Shown here one piece after another: positions 13,913 through 14,324 of a stretch of DNA of 14,324 nucleotides. The stretch lies in the NCBI GenBank assembly GCA_046261875.1, contig JBHENW010000110.1:1-14324 (forward strand). Reading direction: 5' to 3'. Made by a program: the position numbers and the translations under genes. The notes below the pieces were generated by a model. It had not been told where the DNA came from. It worked only from the letters and a program-made list of their open reading frames with translations, and did no database searches. The first letter of the stretch is position 1. Every line of letters begins with the position of its first letter. The stretch comes from JBHENW01 sp046261875. Lineage in GTDB: Bacteria > Acidobacteriota > Thermoanaerobaculia > UBA5066 > Gp7-AA6.

Positions 13913-14137
13913 GTGATCCGGATCGAGCCTCTCGAGAAGGCGCTGCCGAAAGACTGGCGGCGGACCATTCGGGAGCATCCGTGGCTGACTCTGGTGGCCG
14001 CCGCCGCCGCCGGTCTCTATCTCGGGCGCAACCATGGCCGGCAGCTGCTGGCGGCGGGCGTGAGCTCCGGGCTCGCGCTCGGCGTCGAGAGCGTGCGCGG
14101 CGCGCTCGGTCTCCCGAGCGCTCGCGCGAAGCGCTGA
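13913..14137 (+). CDS. Small membrane protein of unknown function
   Basis: The protein has 74 residues, from a GTG start at 13913, the first usable start after an in-frame stop at 13880-13882; the ribosome site is weak (GGAAG, about 7 nt upstream). A basic amphipathic stretch (LEKALPKDWRRTIREHP, 7-23) leads into a helix (WLTLVAAAAAGLYLG, 24-38) and a second moderately hydrophobic segment (about 45-66), ending in basic residues. The layout, REHPW then an Ala-rich helix and LG, recalls the NPW...GLLLG anchor of DUF883-like proteins, suggesting a partner or relative of the preceding gene. I do not recognise it otherwise. It sits 55 nt after that gene and 31 nt before the kinase gene on the same strand. 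Confidence 0.6.
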   Translation: MIRIEPLEKALPKDWRRTIREHPWLTLVAAAAAGLYLGRNHGRQLLAAGVSSGLALGVESVRGALGLPSARAKR

Positions 14138-14168
14138 AGCCCCTTCGCTCCCCGGGAGCGCCCGCCCC

Positions 14169-14324
14169 ATGAGGGTCATGCCGGCCGGATCCTGGATCGG
14201 GAGGTTCCAGGTCCACCGGGTGCTCGGCAAGGGCTCGATGGGAGTCGTGTATCTCGCCACCGATCCGCGCATCGGGCGGCCGATCGCGTTGAAGACGTTC
14301 CGTCCGGAAGGGGGGCCGCCCGAG
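14169..14324 (+). CDS. Serine/threonine protein kinase (PknB type), N-terminus only
   Basis: The first 52 residues of a kinase run off the right edge with the frame still open. Seen: GSWIGRFQVHRVLGKGSMGVVYLA, containing the ATP-binding loop GKGSMG (20-25) and valines of strand 2, then ATDPRIGRPIALK with the invariant ATP-contacting Lys42. Bacterial kinases of this kind often have a C-terminal membrane helix and sensor domain, which cannot be seen here. The ATG at 14169 is chosen because GGGAG lies 10 nt upstream; ATG at 14178 (MPAGSW) is also possible. The GGGAG is part of an inverted repeat CGCTCCC-C-GGGAGCG at 14146-14160. It may be co-transcribed with the two small membrane-protein genes before it. 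Confidence 0.9.
   Translation, partial: MRVMPAGSWIGRFQVHRVLGKGSMGVVYLATDPRIGRPIALKTFRPEGGPPE

Noticed and set aside
14146..14160. Inverted repeat CGCTCCC-C-GGGAGCG before the kinase as a terminator
   Set aside because: A one-base loop cannot fold as a tight hairpin, no T run follows, and it overlaps the likely ribosome site.

Overview
The window is very GC-rich, gene-dense bacterial chromosome. Long open frames on both strands are almost all shadows of real genes. Lipoprotein and signal-peptide features, an Asp-Asp CPA2 antiporter, a eukaryote-length inositol-phosphate synthase, a secreted beta/gamma-crystallin and a PknB-type kinase together suggest a soil or sediment Gram-negative lineage such as Acidobacteriota or Myxococcota. 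That placement is inference: no rRNA or marker gene is present. No stretch over 300 bases lacks a gene or gene remnant, and no IS element, CRISPR array, integrase or phage gene is visible.

Layout. Positions 2-2283 (+) hold the 3' part of an amidohydrolase and an overlapping isoaspartyl methyltransferase that looks like an exported lipoprotein. Positions 2287-3624 (-) encode myo-inositol-1-phosphate synthase, convergent with the methyltransferase at a 3-nt gap. Positions 3769-4704 (+) encode a secreted protein of three beta/gamma-crystallin domains, with a perfect -35 box inside a palindrome upstream. Positions 4793-6832 (-) form one open frame joining a 12-helix amino acid permease to a membrane-anchored SAM methyltransferase; a good internal ribosome site suggests the methyltransferase may also be made alone. 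Positions 6991-8205 (-) encode an MgtE-type magnesium channel.

Positions 8321-9458 (+) are a gene graveyard. The front of an alpha/beta hydrolase runs into the back of an Nramp metal transporter, and the Nramp part is frameshifted at a run of six C. This lies just beyond the 3' end of a tRNA-Ala(CGC) gene (9561-9637, -). Positions 9660-10880 (+) encode a CPA2 cation/proton antiporter whose stop codon shares a CTAG palindrome with that of a convergent two-gene operon (10877-13470, -): a beta-CASP RNase-like protein and a YihY/BrkB membrane protein. Positions 13567-14137 (+) hold two small membrane proteins, the first a DUF883/YqjD-like anchor, followed by the start of a Ser/Thr kinase at the right edge.

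The most unusual content is the permease-methyltransferase fusion. With the lipoprotein isoaspartyl methyltransferase about 2.5 kb away, it gives two SAM enzymes that the sequence places outside the cytoplasm, where SAM supply is not understood. The rest is mostly ordinary ion transport and envelope physiology. The fossil junction, the repeated cysteine pairs and graded loss of calcium motifs in the crystallin, and the tightly packed convergent ends are smaller points of interest.
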